Of a stretch of 64,000 nt of DNA, positions 19,266-28,377 are shown in pieces (the stretch's first letter is position 1; each line of letters opens with the position of its first letter). The DNA is from Candidatus Accumulibacter phosphatis. Its GTDB lineage: Bacteria > Pseudomonadota > Gammaproteobacteria > Burkholderiales > Rhodocyclaceae. Location of the stretch: assembly GCF_012939955.1 (NCBI RefSeq), contig NZ_SPMY01000043.1, forward strand, positions 24,116 through 88,115, given 5' to 3'. A program made the position numbers and the translations under genes. The notes below the pieces were generated by a model. That model made no database searches. It had not been told where the DNA came from and saw nothing but the letters and a program-made list of their open reading frames with translations.

Positions 19266-20762
19266 ATGACGAAACAAGCGCTTATGGGCGCACTGCTCGC
19301 CGCTGCCTTCGTGGCGACAGCGAGCGCCAGCGATTACAAAATGACTACGCCGATCGCACCGGGCGTCGCTATACCGGACACGGTCGAGACGTCGATCGGC
19401 ACCCTGAAGCTCAATGACGGTTTCCCGACCACCGAGACCATTGAAAAAGTCTACGACAACCTTGATCGATCGCGCGCGCTACAGGCCTACCTGCTGGCCA
19501 TCCCGATTGTCAATCAGGCTGGCATGCGCGATTCGCTGCGCAAGTTTGGTCCCGACAACCAAACAGACGTCATTTGGGAAAATCTGGTCGACCCGAAGAC
19601 AGTTGAGCTGACTGCAAACGACAACACGGTCTACAGCTTCATCTGGCTGGACACCAAAAAGGGACCGCTGGTGATTGACATTCCCCCCAAGGTGCTGGGG
19701 CTGATCGACGACTTCTGGTACAAGTGGGTGGTCGATGTCGGCATCACTGGTGCGGATAAGGGACGAGGCGGTAAATACCTGGTGCTCCCGCCCGGTTACA
19801 AGGGCGATGTCCCAGCCGGTTATCACGTCGTGCGACCCAGCACCTACGGCACTTGGCTGGCCTTCCGATCCTTCCTCGTCGATGGTTCGACAAAGCCCGG
19901 GGTCGAGTCGGTCAAGAAGAACCTCAAGATCTATCAGCTTGCCGATGCAGCCAATCCGCCGTCGATGAAATTTGTCAACGCTTCGGGCATTCCATCGAAT
20001 TTTGTCGCACCCGGCGACTACTCATTCTGGAATTTTTTGAACCAGATGATTCAGGAAGAGCCGGCTGAGGGTTCCGACCCAACTACCCTTGGACTCTTTG
20101 CCTCGATCGGCATTGTCAAAGGCCAGCCATTCAATCCCGATGCGCGAATGAAGAAGATTCTCGCTGATGCAGCCAACATCGGTGCTGTCACCGCCCGTGC
20201 CATTGCTTTCAAGATGCGCGAGAAGGACGCCTATTTCTACCCGAACAGTTCGTGGCGTCTGCCCTTCTTCGGCGGTTACAAGTTCGAGGTGGCGCCGGGT
20301 GTTGCCAACCTCGACGGCGCTGCCTTCTTCTATTATTTCGCCACCGGCGTGACGCCTGCGATGGCCGAGAAGATGGTTGGCCTCGGCTCGCAGTACCCAT
20401 GGGCCGCCCTGGACTCGAAGGCAAAGCCTTTTGATGGTGGAAGTACCTACAAGCTTCGTCTGCCTCCAAACGTTCCGGTCAAGGATTTCTGGTCGGTCAT
20501 CGTGTACGACAACCAGACACGCTCAATGCTGCAGACCGATCAGAAGGCGCCGAGTGTCAGTAGTCAAGACAAAGGATTCAAGACCAATGCCGATGGCTCT
20601 GTTGATGTCTGGTTCGGACCCAAAGCTCCGGCAGGGTTCGAGAATAACTGGGTACAGACGATTCCGGGCAAGGGCTGGTTCATGATCTTGCGTCTCTACG
20701 GACCGCTGGAGCCGTGGTTCGACAAGACCTGGCGACCAGGAGAGATCGAACTGCAAAATTGA
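19266..20762 (+). CDS. exported DUF1254/DUF1214 domain protein
   Basis: 498 residues. The ATG at 19266 is preceded by GGAG and gives a good Sec signal peptide (MTKQALMGALLAAAFVATAS, cleavage near ASA-SD). Residues about 60-190 fit DUF1254 (ALQAYLLAIPIVNQAGMRDS) and the C-terminal 110 residues fit DUF1214 (YKLRLPPNVPVKDFWSVIVY). Proteins of this pair are common in proteobacteria, are secreted, and have no firmly established activity. A divergent AraC regulator may control it, and a strong hairpin terminator follows. Confidence 0.88.
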   Translation: MTKQALMGALLAAAFVATASASDYKMTTPIAPGVAIPDTVETSIGTLKLNDGFPTTETIEKVYDNLDRSRALQAYLLAIPIVNQAGMRDSLRKFGPDNQTDVIWENLVDPKTVELTANDNTVYSFIWLDTKKGPLVIDIPPKVLGLIDDFWYKWVVDVGITGADKGRGGKYLVLPPGYKGDVPAGYHVVRPSTYGTWLAFRSFLVDGSTKPGVESVKKNLKIYQLADAANPPSMKFVNASGIPSNFVAPGDYSFWNFLNQMIQEEPAEGSDPTTLGLFASIGIVKGQPFNPDARMKKILADAANIGAVTARAIAFKMREKDAYFYPNSSWRLPFFGGYKFEVAPGVANLDGAAFFYYFATGVTPAMAEKMVGLGSQYPWAALDSKAKPFDGGSTYKLRLPPNVPVKDFWSVIVYDNQTRSMLQTDQKAPSVSSQDKGFKTNADGSVDVWFGPKAPAGFENNWVQTIPGKGWFMILRLYGPLEPWFDKTWRPGEIELQN

Positions 20763-20793
20763 CCTGCCTGACCAGGCGTAATTGAAACGAACC

Positions 20794-20815
20794 AATGGGC
20801 GCTACGGCGCCCATT
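20794..20815 (+). terminator. rho-independent-type hairpin after the DUF1254 gene
   Basis: A perfect 9-bp stem AATGGGCGC/GCGCCCATT closed by TACG lies 32 bases after the stop and is followed by GTTGCTCCT. The T-tract is weak. Confidence 0.65.
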
Positions 20816-21283
20816 GTTGCTCCTATGGCGACGACGTCCACAGGTTGCTCAATCAACTCCGTAAATGGCAGCTCAACTGCCCAATCCAGCCATAGCACTT
20901 GCGAACGTCAGCAGGCCGCTTCGGGTCGTGATGCGCCCGACCTCTCGTCGACTTTGTCGCCGGAAAGCGGTCAGTGAAGCTTCGCTTCCCGGAAGCGGCC
21001 ATTCATCATCGAGTGCTGACGACCCAAACCTCCCTGCTACATTTAGCATACTCAATGGCGGCTTACTGATCATCAAGCTGCCGGTCATGGGCATCTGATG
21101 TCAGGCTGGTTCTCGGCCGGAGCCGATGCTGTAACATCAGACGTTCGGCGACCGGCTAGGGGCTGCCAGGCGAGGGTTAGCCGTTCCACATCAGGAAAAT
21201 GGGAACGACTGACGCCTGATTCTTGACCTTCCTTCGACTCGAGGGCAAGCTGACGGCTCGCTCAATCGACGAAAGGCTCCCGC
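20816..21283. other. gene-free stretch
   Basis: No supported gene. It contains GGAAGCGGCCATTC near 20990, similar to a phrase near 17693, which may be a dispersed repeat remnant. Confidence 0.4.
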
Positions 21284-22246
21284 ATGCCAGCTACCAAGGC
21301 CATGCTACTCCCGACTCGCGCCGCCTGTATAGGCACGCTCCTGATGATGGCCGCCATGCCTGCCGCGGCGCAATCCTTGAAAGACATATTCCGTCCCTTG
21401 GTTGCGGAGGCGAATCTGGGGGCGGGCTATGCGCAGATGTTGAACCTAGCGGCGACACCCGATATCGGCGCGGCACACTTCGAGATCGATCACGGAGGCG
21501 ATCGGCCGACCATCGATATCTTTCGCCTTCCCTACCAGTCTCGCTGGCTCGCACTTTCGCAGGATTCCGACCTCTATTGGCGAGTGTCCGGAGACTACCT
21601 GCAACAGAAGGAAGATCTCGACGTGGGCGGTGGCAGCATCGCAAGCAAGTGGTCGGCATACAGCCTTACGGGCGGGCTGCTAGCCAAGATTCGACTCGGC
21701 AACGGCTTTACGCTCGCGCCCGCGCTTGACCTTGGCGTCGCCCGTCTGGACAACCGGGCGGACTATGACGGCACGGCCAACCTCCTAAAACCGTTTTTCG
21801 ATGAGTTGTTATTCAACTGGCGAACAAATGCATGGTTGGTGACCCCGAGTGTCCAGCTCGGGTGGAACAGGATCGACGAGGCTCGAAGGATCAGTATCAG
21901 CGGCCATGTTGCGCGCTCGTGGATTTCCAGCTTTGGCGAGTCGGACCGCGTACTCGAATTCAACGAAACCGCCAATATCTACTCGCTGCGGGCGGAGCAC
22001 GCCGCGCCGACCGACATGCAACTGGCTGGACGTCCGCTCGACTGGGTAATTTATGGCGGCTACGCCGGCTTCTTCGGCCCCAACCGCGATGTGCTTGGCT
22101 TCACGTCAGTCGCAGAAGTGGGTGTCGGTATGGAAACGCCTCTGGTGACCGATCAAAAGCGCCCAGACCGCGCGCGACTGGGCGCAAGCTACCTGTTCGG
22201 TGAGCACGTCAGGGGATGGACGATAAGCCTGTCGCTGCAATATTGA
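21284..22246 (+). CDS. putative outer-membrane beta-barrel protein
   Basis: 320 residues. It has a signal peptide (CIGTLLMMAAMPAAAQS), then alternating amphipathic segments (FTLAPALDLGVARLD, WLVTPSVQLGWNRID, RISISGHVARSWISS) and a C-terminal strand ending in aromatic Tyr (GWTISLSLQY), which is the typical BAM-recognised end of outer-membrane barrels. It could belong to the solitary autotransporter-barrel group, but I cannot confirm this. No obvious operon partner. Confidence 0.65.
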   Translation: MPATKAMLLPTRAACIGTLLMMAAMPAAAQSLKDIFRPLVAEANLGAGYAQMLNLAATPDIGAAHFEIDHGGDRPTIDIFRLPYQSRWLALSQDSDLYWRVSGDYLQQKEDLDVGGGSIASKWSAYSLTGGLLAKIRLGNGFTLAPALDLGVARLDNRADYDGTANLLKPFFDELLFNWRTNAWLVTPSVQLGWNRIDEARRISISGHVARSWISSFGESDRVLEFNETANIYSLRAEHAAPTDMQLAGRPLDWVIYGGYAGFFGPNRDVLGFTSVAEVGVGMETPLVTDQKRPDRARLGASYLFGEHVRGWTISLSLQY

Positions 22247-22477
22247 TTTGAGGCGATATTGGGCCCCCACACGCATTCACAGGCATCGCGTCACGTCGCG
22301 CTTGCAGGCGGAATTTTTCTCATCCGAGAAATTGGGGTACCGAGAGACTAAGTGGCACGCGCGTTGCGCAGATTCCTCCAGCCAATTGTGCTTGTGCTAA
22401 TGAGACGGCGACCGCGTGGCCAGCCAACCGAGAGCCAATTCGGGCAACTAACGTCGAGCGCTTCTTTACCTACCTAC

Positions 22478-22933
22478 TTACCGTCCTGAACGGCGCCAAG
22501 TGTAGATTCCGCCATCTGCATACAGAGACATGTGCAACTGGCCCTCGCGTAGCAGGTAGGAGCGAACGTAGGCCATGTCCCGTGCGACGCGCTCGTCCTC
22601 CGAGGGGGGCAGGCACAGGGCTTTCGTTGCGGCAAGCGGCCCGAAAGCAAGTTGTCCGGAATCTCCCCTGCCGGGCTGCGCACTCCAGTCCCCAGTCGCC
22701 CGATTGCAATTCAGCCTGAAGCTGGCGCGGCCATCTCTGCCAAAAGTGAGCACGTAGTACGCCGGCTCAGAAATGTGGGTGGTGCCTGTCGCATCATCCA
22801 TCGACTGGATGGACATCAATTCCCACGAGGTGCCCACCAAGGGTGCACTGGCCTTATTGTGATGTGCTGGTACGCACGCCGAGAGCAGGTAAGCCAGAGA
22901 GATCAGGCCGCAATAGTTGGCAATACGGTGCAT
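22478..22933 (-). CDS. META/HslJ-like domain lipoprotein
   Basis: 151 residues, with a lipoprotein signal and lipobox LSAC (Cys20). The mature part fits the META domain: LVGTSWELMSIQSMD, a central NCNRATGDW segment, and LAATKALCLPPSEDERVARD, where META proteins usually have a small conserved core ending in LxxVxxY. META-domain proteins are small periplasmic or outer-membrane lipoproteins linked to stress or motility; the function is not defined. Its start overlaps the end of the upstream membrane-protein gene by 31 bases. Confidence 0.75.
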   Translation of the reverse strand: MHRIANYCGLISLAYLLSACVPAHHNKASAPLVGTSWELMSIQSMDDATGTTHISEPAYYVLTFGRDGRASFRLNCNRATGDWSAQPGRGDSGQLAFGPLAATKALCLPPSEDERVARDMAYVRSYLLREGQLHMSLYADGGIYTWRRSGR

Positions 22934-23256
22934 GTCTGCTCGTATTCACACTCATCATGAAGACCGGCAACCCATGATCGCCCGGTCCTGAAAATTGACC
23001 ACGGGGTCAGGATTATCAGGATTGGCCAGATGATCAACAGATCAACCCGTATGTTCGCCTCTGGCGTCATGGTGACAACCAGCCATTCCCAGACGGCATA
23101 GTACAGCCAGGCGATCGCCGCCACCCGCAGCGAATTGCCGTGACGGGAACGCTCGCCAGGAGCTCGACGCGCCAGGCCCCAGGCAAGAAGGCAGACGACC
23201 GCGACAAGGAGGATGTGCAGCGGCTGCTGAACAAACACGCGACTCAGGATTTCCAT
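22903..23256 (-). CDS. small inner-membrane protein of unknown function
   Basis: 117 residues with three hydrophobic segments (PLHILLVAVVCLLAWGLA, VAAIAWLYYAVWEWLVV, RVDLLIIWPILIILTPWSIF). The pattern WEWLV...TPEANIRVDLLIIWP recurs in a conserved family of small bacterial membrane proteins of unknown role. The last 31 bases overlap the start of the META lipoprotein gene, so the two are probably co-transcribed. Confidence 0.6.
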   Translation of the reverse strand: MEILSRVFVQQPLHILLVAVVCLLAWGLARRAPGERSRHGNSLRVAAIAWLYYAVWEWLVVTMTPEANIRVDLLIIWPILIILTPWSIFRTGRSWVAGLHDECEYEQTCTVLPTIAA

Positions 23257-23426
23257 TGCCGGAACCTTGGTCGCCTGCTATGACGACTTTCACGATGATG
23301 TAAGAAGGGAAGTCGCCGGCATTGTGCAGCGAGTCGTCGGCGTCCCAGACTATCGATTGGATGTCGGCGATCGTGCGCTAATCAAGAGGCAGGCCGGAGT
23401 ACGACCAAAGCGGTTGGACTGGGGAA

Positions 23427-24179
23427 TCAACCGCCCGAGATCACTGCCTGCGGAATCTGGTAGTGCTCATAGTCGTTGACAGTAACCGACCACATATCGC
23501 CGCTCTTGGTGGCCTCCACCTTGGCGTCGCCCTCTGAACTCACCTTGTTGCCGGCGAAGTTCAGCGTGCGCTTGAAGCCCCTCGGTGGCATCACATGGAC
23601 CGCGGCGTTGCCCGGCTGGCCACGGATCACGCCGAAGTTGCACTGCGCAGAGCCTTGAGGCGCATCGCCCTGCGAACATGGCACTTCCCCGGTGGCGTGG
23701 TACGGCGTCCCCTTCACCTTTGCATCGCTAGCGGGCGCGGCCTCCGCGGCAGGCGGTGCTACAGCGGCACCGGTGATGCCGACGGTGAGGGTGTAGTTGG
23801 CGGTCTCGTTGCGGCGGGCGGCGTTGCGCATCAGGTAAACCCGAACCGCGTATTCGCCATCGTCCTGGAGGGTCCCGGACCATTCGTTGCCGCTGGTCGA
23901 GCCAACGAAAATGGCGACATCGCTGGAGCCGGGCGGGAGCACGTTGAAGTAGTTGCTGAGGTTACTAGTCTTCAACTTAACGTTCATCGACTGGCCTGCC
24001 TTAGCCCGCAGTTTGTAGTCGACAACCTTGTAACCCTTGAGCGACCCTTTCACTGTGGCCGCGGAAGCGCCCTTGGCAAAATGGATCGACCGGGACTCGA
24101 CAGAGTCCGCTGCAAATGCGAAGAAATTGGTAGCCATCAGAACACACGCCAGCATCAGGCGTCTAGTCGTTACGACCAT
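23427..24179 (-). CDS. periplasmic protein resembling g-type lysozyme inhibitors
   Basis: 250 residues. The start at 24179 has GGAGG six bases upstream and a signal peptide (LMLACVLMATNFFAFAADS). The N-terminal half looks like a beta-sandwich pre-peptidase-type domain (VKGSLKGYKVVDYKLRAKAG). After an Ala/Pro linker, the C-terminal half (GEVPCSQGDAPQGSAQCNFG, GDMWSVTVNDYEHYQIP) resembles PliG-type inhibitors. If correct, it protects peptidoglycan against g-type lysozyme; the assignment is tentative. Confidence 0.55.
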   Translation of the reverse strand: MVVTTRRLMLACVLMATNFFAFAADSVESRSIHFAKGASAATVKGSLKGYKVVDYKLRAKAGQSMNVKLKTSNLSNYFNVLPPGSSDVAIFVGSTSGNEWSGTLQDDGEYAVRVYLMRNAARRNETANYTLTVGITGAAVAPPAAEAAPASDAKVKGTPYHATGEVPCSQGDAPQGSAQCNFGVIRGQPGNAAVHVMPPRGFKRTLNFAGNKVSSEGDAKVEATKSGDMWSVTVNDYEHYQIPQAVISGG

Positions 24180-24823
24180 CGTATCCTCCATATCAAAGAC
24201 TGACTCTCGTCAGGGAACGCTGGCGAGTGGCCGCGCGGACTTCTTCAGCATTTTCACCAGTTTGATTGAATAGCTTGCTCAAGCTTTCCAGAAGCACTGT
24301 TTGAACTGGCTGGCTGCTGCTTTCGTTATTACGAACAAGCCTCATGGGAAGTTGGCTTCGTTCTTCCAGGAACTGACCAGCCGTCAAATGGTAGCTTGAA
24401 TACCCGATCAGTTGCCTAGACCGGTTAGGTCAGGGGCAAGTTCCGATCGGATGTTTCGGCCGATGGGCCGTCCTATGACCACCAGAGTCGAGCGGCTGGT
24501 TTCTGATGTGTTGCCTGCCGTTCAACATCGCTATTATTCGAGCCGTTGGATGACCGGATCTGGCCGGGTCGAGACAGTCCAAACATCAAGTTGCTTGCCG
24601 AATTCCGGACATTCAGCCGCGTCAGGGAACGCCTTGGCTATTCAAATTGGATGACCACCTCGACTGGCAGGTTGTGGCCGACTGCTGACGCTCAAAAATG
24701 TAGCGCAGCGGCGTGCTCGCCGGCGAATTTTCCGCGCGGCCACAGCGTGATCGGATAGCACTCAGCGTGCAGTTCCCCTGAACCTGTGCCGTGGCTGCCT
24801 CGCCACGGAAATTCCAATAGCCC
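24180..24823. other. gene-free stretch
   Basis: About 640 bases with only short unsupported frames. No repeat or regulatory site stands out. Confidence 0.45.
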
Positions 24824-25723
24824 CTATCCTGGCCAGGCCTGCATCCGGAAAGCGTCGGCGAGAAAGTCGATCAGCAGGCGAACCTTCGGCGCGACGAACT
24901 TGCGCGATGGGTAAACCGCGTACACGCCGAGTTCGATCGAACGGTAGGCCGGCAACAGCTCGACCAGGGTTCCGGCGATCAGATCCGGGCCGACGAGGAA
25001 GGAAGGTTGCAACACGATTCCCTGATGGCGCAGCGCGGCGACCCGGCAGGTGTCGCCGTTATTGGTGCGCAGGCGCGGTGACACTTTCACCGACAGCGTG
25101 CCTTGTGGCCCCGTGAACGGCCAGTTGTCGCCCATCGAGAACAGGCTGTAGGCGACGACCGCGTGCTGCGCCAGCTCCGACGGATGCGCCGGCGTGCCGT
25201 GATTGCGCAGATAGCTGGGGGAGGCACACAACACCAGGCGCGCCGAGGTGAGCTGGCGGCTGATCAGCGTGGAGTTGGGCAGGCGCGCGATGCGCACCGC
25301 CATGTCGAAGCCTTCCTCGACCAGATCCACCACGCGGTCGGCCAGCGTTACGTCCAGCGTCACTTTCGGGTGCAGGGCCATGAACTCGACCCATAGCGGC
25401 GCCAGATGCAAGTGGCCGAAAGTGAAAGGGACGTTGATGCGCAGGATTCCCGTGGCCTCGCCGCTGACCGAGGTGATTTCGGCTTCCGCCTCTTCGACGC
25501 TGGCGAGCAGTTCCTCGCAACGCGCATGGAAGACCTCGCCCTCGGCCGTCAAGGACAACTTGCGGGTCGTGCGGTGTATCAAGCGCACGCCCAGGCGCGA
25601 CTCCAGATCCGCGACATGGCGCGATACCGCCGCCTTGGAAAGCGCCAGCGCGTCGCAGGCACCGACAAAACTGCCGGCGTCGATCACGGCGACGAAAACC
25701 CGCATGGCTTCGAATCGGTCCAT
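24824..25723 (-). CDS. LysR-family transcriptional regulator
   Basis: 299 residues starting MDRFEAMRVFVAVIDAGSFV. The winged helix-turn-helix (ALALSKAAVSRHVADLESRL) fills residues 1-60 and the periplasmic-binding-like effector domain the rest. The start at 25723 is the canonical LysR start; the longer frame upstream has no support. It is divergent from the DoxX-dioxygenase pair, and LysR regulators of this CrgA/DmlR-like subgroup usually activate such divergent genes. The effector is unknown. Confidence 0.93.
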   Translation of the reverse strand: MDRFEAMRVFVAVIDAGSFVGACDALALSKAAVSRHVADLESRLGVRLIHRTTRKLSLTAEGEVFHARCEELLASVEEAEAEITSVSGEATGILRINVPFTFGHLHLAPLWVEFMALHPKVTLDVTLADRVVDLVEEGFDMAVRIARLPNSTLISRQLTSARLVLCASPSYLRNHGTPAHPSELAQHAVVAYSLFSMGDNWPFTGPQGTLSVKVSPRLRTNNGDTCRVAALRHQGIVLQPSFLVGPDLIAGTLVELLPAYRSIELGVYAVYPSRKFVAPKVRLLIDFLADAFRMQAWPG

Positions 25724-25829
25724 TGGTCTCGAAATTCGGAACAGTGAATCGCATTCAAGCATGTTTATCTGCCCAGACGCAATTCCTACAATGCGCTCTT
25801 CGCTTGACCACCCTTGTCCGGAGCACCCC

Positions 25830-26291
25830 ATGAGTACCGCCAATACCACTTCCCTCCTGCAACGCGTCGTCGCTACCAACGCCGGCTGGAGCGCGCTGGC
25901 CCTGCGCATTCCCGTGGGCATCATCTTCGTTGCCCACGGCGCGCAGAAGCTGTTCGGCGCCTTTGGCGGCTACGGCCTCGAAGGTACCGGCCAGTTCATG
26001 GCCTCGCTCGGCCTGACGCCGGGCTACCTGATGGCCTTGCTGGCGGGCAGTGCCGAGTTCTTCGGCGGTCTGGCGCTGATCGCCGGGCTGCTCGTTCGCC
26101 CTGCCGCAGCGACCCTGGTGTTCGCCATGCTTGTCGCGATCTTCAGCGTGCATATCGACAAGGGCCTGTTCATGGCCAACAACGGCTACGAATTCGCCCT
26201 GGCACTGCTCGCCGCATCGCTCTCGCTGTTGATCAGCGGCGCGGGTCGAGGGTCGCTGGATGCCATGCTGGCCGCGCGCGGCGCGCGCTGA
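25830..26291 (+). CDS. DoxX-family membrane protein
   Basis: 153 residues with four hydrophobic helices. The first has the family pattern ALRIPVGIIFVAHGAQKLFG and the second LMALLAGSAEFFGGLALIAG. DoxX-like proteins are integral membrane proteins linked to redox stress or quinone chemistry; the exact role is unclear. Translation starts at 25830, and the dioxygenase gene follows after 40 bases, so the two form an operon divergent from the LysR regulator. Confidence 0.9.
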   Translation: MSTANTTSLLQRVVATNAGWSALALRIPVGIIFVAHGAQKLFGAFGGYGLEGTGQFMASLGLTPGYLMALLAGSAEFFGGLALIAGLLVRPAAATLVFAMLVAIFSVHIDKGLFMANNGYEFALALLAASLSLLISGAGRGSLDAMLAARGAR

Positions 26292-26331
26292 AGCGCAGCG
26301 CGCGAACACTCATCCGACCAGGAGCGACGCC

Positions 26332-27270
26332 ATGGAACGTCTACCCAGTTTGTTCGTCTCGCACGGCGCCCCCAGCTTCGCGATGGAGCCCGGCCTGGCC
26401 GGGCCGCGACTGACGGCCCTGGGTCGCGAACTGCCCAAGCCCCGCGCGGTGCTGATCGTGTCACCGCACTGGATGACGCCCCGTCCGCAGGTCGGGATGG
26501 TGGAACGGCCGAGGACGATCCACGACTTCGGTGGCTTCGACCCGGCGCTGTACGAGATCGACTACCCGGTGGCCGGTCACCCGCAGCTGGCGCGTCGCAC
26601 GCTCGATCTGCTGCAGGAAGCCGGCTGGTCGCCGCGAGCGGACGAGCGCCGCGGTCTGGACCACGGCGCCTGGGTGCCGATGCTGTACCTTTACCCCGCG
26701 GCCGACGTGCCGGTCTTCCAGGTCTCGCTGCCGTCACGGCTGGACGCCGATTCGGCCTGGACCTTCGGTCAGGCGCTCGCGCCGCTCGCCGACGACGGCG
26801 TGTTGATCGTCGGTTCGGGCAGCCTGACCCACAACCTCAACGAGGTTCGCGGCGCCCACGGCCCCCACGGCCAGCACGGGCACCACGGTCATGACGAGGC
26901 CTATGTGGCCGAATTCGCCGCCTGGGTTCGCGAAGCCCTTGTCGCCGGCGACAGCACGCGCTTGCGCCAGACCCTCGCCTTGGCCCCGTATGCCCAACGC
27001 GCGCATCCAACCGCCGAGCATTTCTGGCCACTGCTGGTGGCCGCCGGCGCGGCTGCCACGTCCCTGCCGGCGACGGTGATCGATGGCGGCATCACGCACC
27101 GCGTGCTGGCGATGGACAGCTTTGTTTTCGGAAGAGCCGGCCGCGAAGGTCGCGAAGGTCGCGAAGGCCGGGATGACGGCATCGTGGCGAAGGAAATCCT
27201 CGACGCCGGCGGGCACTCTCTTGCGCAAGGCGATAGCGGCGAAATTCGTGGTACGGAAGCTTCCGTCTGA
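26332..27270 (+). CDS. ygiD: 4,5-DOPA dioxygenase extradiol-like protein (YgiD/LigB superfamily)
   Basis: 312 residues, start at 26332 with AGGAG upstream. It is a Zn/Fe-dependent ring-opening class III extradiol dioxygenase homologue: SHGAPS (His11), SPHW (His46), DHGAWVPMLYLYP and GSGSLTHNLNEV carry the metal-site and catalytic residues. Two oddities: a His/Gly-rich loop follows GSGSLTHNL (GAHGPHGQHGHHGHD), and after the normal family end (MDSFVFG) there is a roughly 45-residue tail containing a tandem GRE repeat coded by a 9-bp DNA repeat (27142-27168). It forms an operon with doxX. The symbol reflects family only. Confidence 0.88.
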   Translation: MERLPSLFVSHGAPSFAMEPGLAGPRLTALGRELPKPRAVLIVSPHWMTPRPQVGMVERPRTIHDFGGFDPALYEIDYPVAGHPQLARRTLDLLQEAGWSPRADERRGLDHGAWVPMLYLYPAADVPVFQVSLPSRLDADSAWTFGQALAPLADDGVLIVGSGSLTHNLNEVRGAHGPHGQHGHHGHDEAYVAEFAAWVREALVAGDSTRLRQTLALAPYAQRAHPTAEHFWPLLVAAGAAATSLPATVIDGGITHRVLAMDSFVFGRAGREGREGREGRDDGIVAKEILDAGGHSLAQGDSGEIRGTEASV

Positions 27271-27441
27271 ACCACCACCCAGCGCGGAGCGGGCGCGATC
27301 CAAGAACCGGCGCCACGGTTCCGGTCCCCGAAAAGCGAGTGCTTCCACTTCACGGTTGTCGGGAGTGCCGCCCTATTGCGAGCACTCCCTACGGTAGTGA
27401 TGCATTCTGGATGAGACGTTCGGCAAGCATCTCCCACCCAC

Positions 27442-27578
27442 CGTCATTGCGAAGAGGCGCAGCCGACGCGGCAATCCAGAGCTTTGGTTTTTCGCGTTGT
27501 GAATAGGTCAATGCGGCGGGGAAAGAGTTAGAGGATGGAACTGGATTGCCACGTCGGCTGCGCCTCTTCGCAATGACG
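27442..27578. repeat. MITE/REP-like element with 37-bp inverted arms, copy 1
   Basis: The left arm starts CGTCATTGCGAAGAGGCG and the right arm ends CGCCTCTTCGCAATGACG. The two 37-bp arms (27442-27478 and 27542-27578) match at all but one position. The roughly 63-bp centre contains TTCGCGTTGTGAATAGGTC. A related copy lies at 55855-55984. No coding potential. Confidence 0.8.
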
Positions 27579-27698
27579 TGTGGGCTGGTGTAGTGCCGCA
27601 CTCCTCATTCCTCGTTCCCGACAAGCCTTTCAGTAAACCTGACAGCGGAGCGAAACCGACGCGGTAGCCGTAATTTAGAGGTCCCATATTGCGTGTAA

Positions 27699-28043
27699 TA
27701 CGACACTAGCGACGATCGCTCCGCTTCGCGCCCTCTCTCGCAAGCAACGCCGAACGCCGAAGCGCATCCGGAAATTCTCCCCGGCAGCCTGGGCCTCGAA
27801 GAATTCCGCGTCGCCGTCCAGCTCATCGAAGCGCTCTACCCCATTCGCCACGCCGCCGAAACCCTGGGCCGCCGGATCGACGACAGCTACTTCGCCGCCG
27901 GCAGCGAAGCCTACGTCCGAGCCTTGCTGGTGGGCCAGTACGCCAAAGTCCACCACATCCACACCGGCGCACTCGAAGAAACCCTCGACGACCTCGGTCG
28001 CCGCTTTGCCCGCAAGACCAGGAAGAGCACCGAAGCCCCGTAA
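27699..28043 (+). pseudogene. remnant of an unidentified protein gene lacking its start
   Basis: An open frame from after a TAA near 27696 to the TAA at 28041 has coherent helical protein character (LEEFRVAVQLIEALYPIRH, SEAYVRALLVGQYAKVHHIH) but no ATG, GTG or TTG with a ribosome-binding site. It reads like the C-terminal part of a longer protein. The opposite strand is also open here, so this is uncertain. Confidence 0.4.
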
Positions 28044-28125
28044 AGCCAGCCCTCTGGCCGGCGGCGACCATCCCGGTCATTGTGCCGGCCAGGGGTGCCC
28101 ATTCCAGGGACGGATCGATCGATCC

Positions 28126-28377
28126 ATGCCGGAGAAGCAAGGGTCCATGCCGACGATCGATCATTCCATGAAAAACATGGGAGGTTTCATGTCGCTGATA
28201 GAACGCTTCATGAAAAAGATGGAACGTTTCATCCACACGATCGACGCTTCCGTCAAAAACAAGAAACGACCGAGGTTGGCGATGAAACATTCCCTGCCAA
28301 CGATAGAAGGCTTCACCACCGACAGGGAGCGATTCGCCAATCTCGGCCAATTCTGCCGTCAGATCCTCAACGACTAA
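28126..28377 (+). CDS. small protein made of degenerate heptad repeats
   Basis: 83 residues. The middle is built of 7-residue units (PTIDHSM, KNMGGFM, SLIERFM, KKMERFI, HTIDASV) coded by degenerate 21-bp DNA repeats rich in TTCATG and CATGAAAAA. A heptad pattern with Met/Ile at fixed places suggests an amphipathic helix or coiled coil. It overlaps no strong ribosome-binding site, so expression is uncertain. I recognise no family. Confidence 0.35.
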   Translation: MPEKQGSMPTIDHSMKNMGGFMSLIERFMKKMERFIHTIDASVKNKKRPRLAMKHSLPTIEGFTTDRERFANLGQFCRQILND

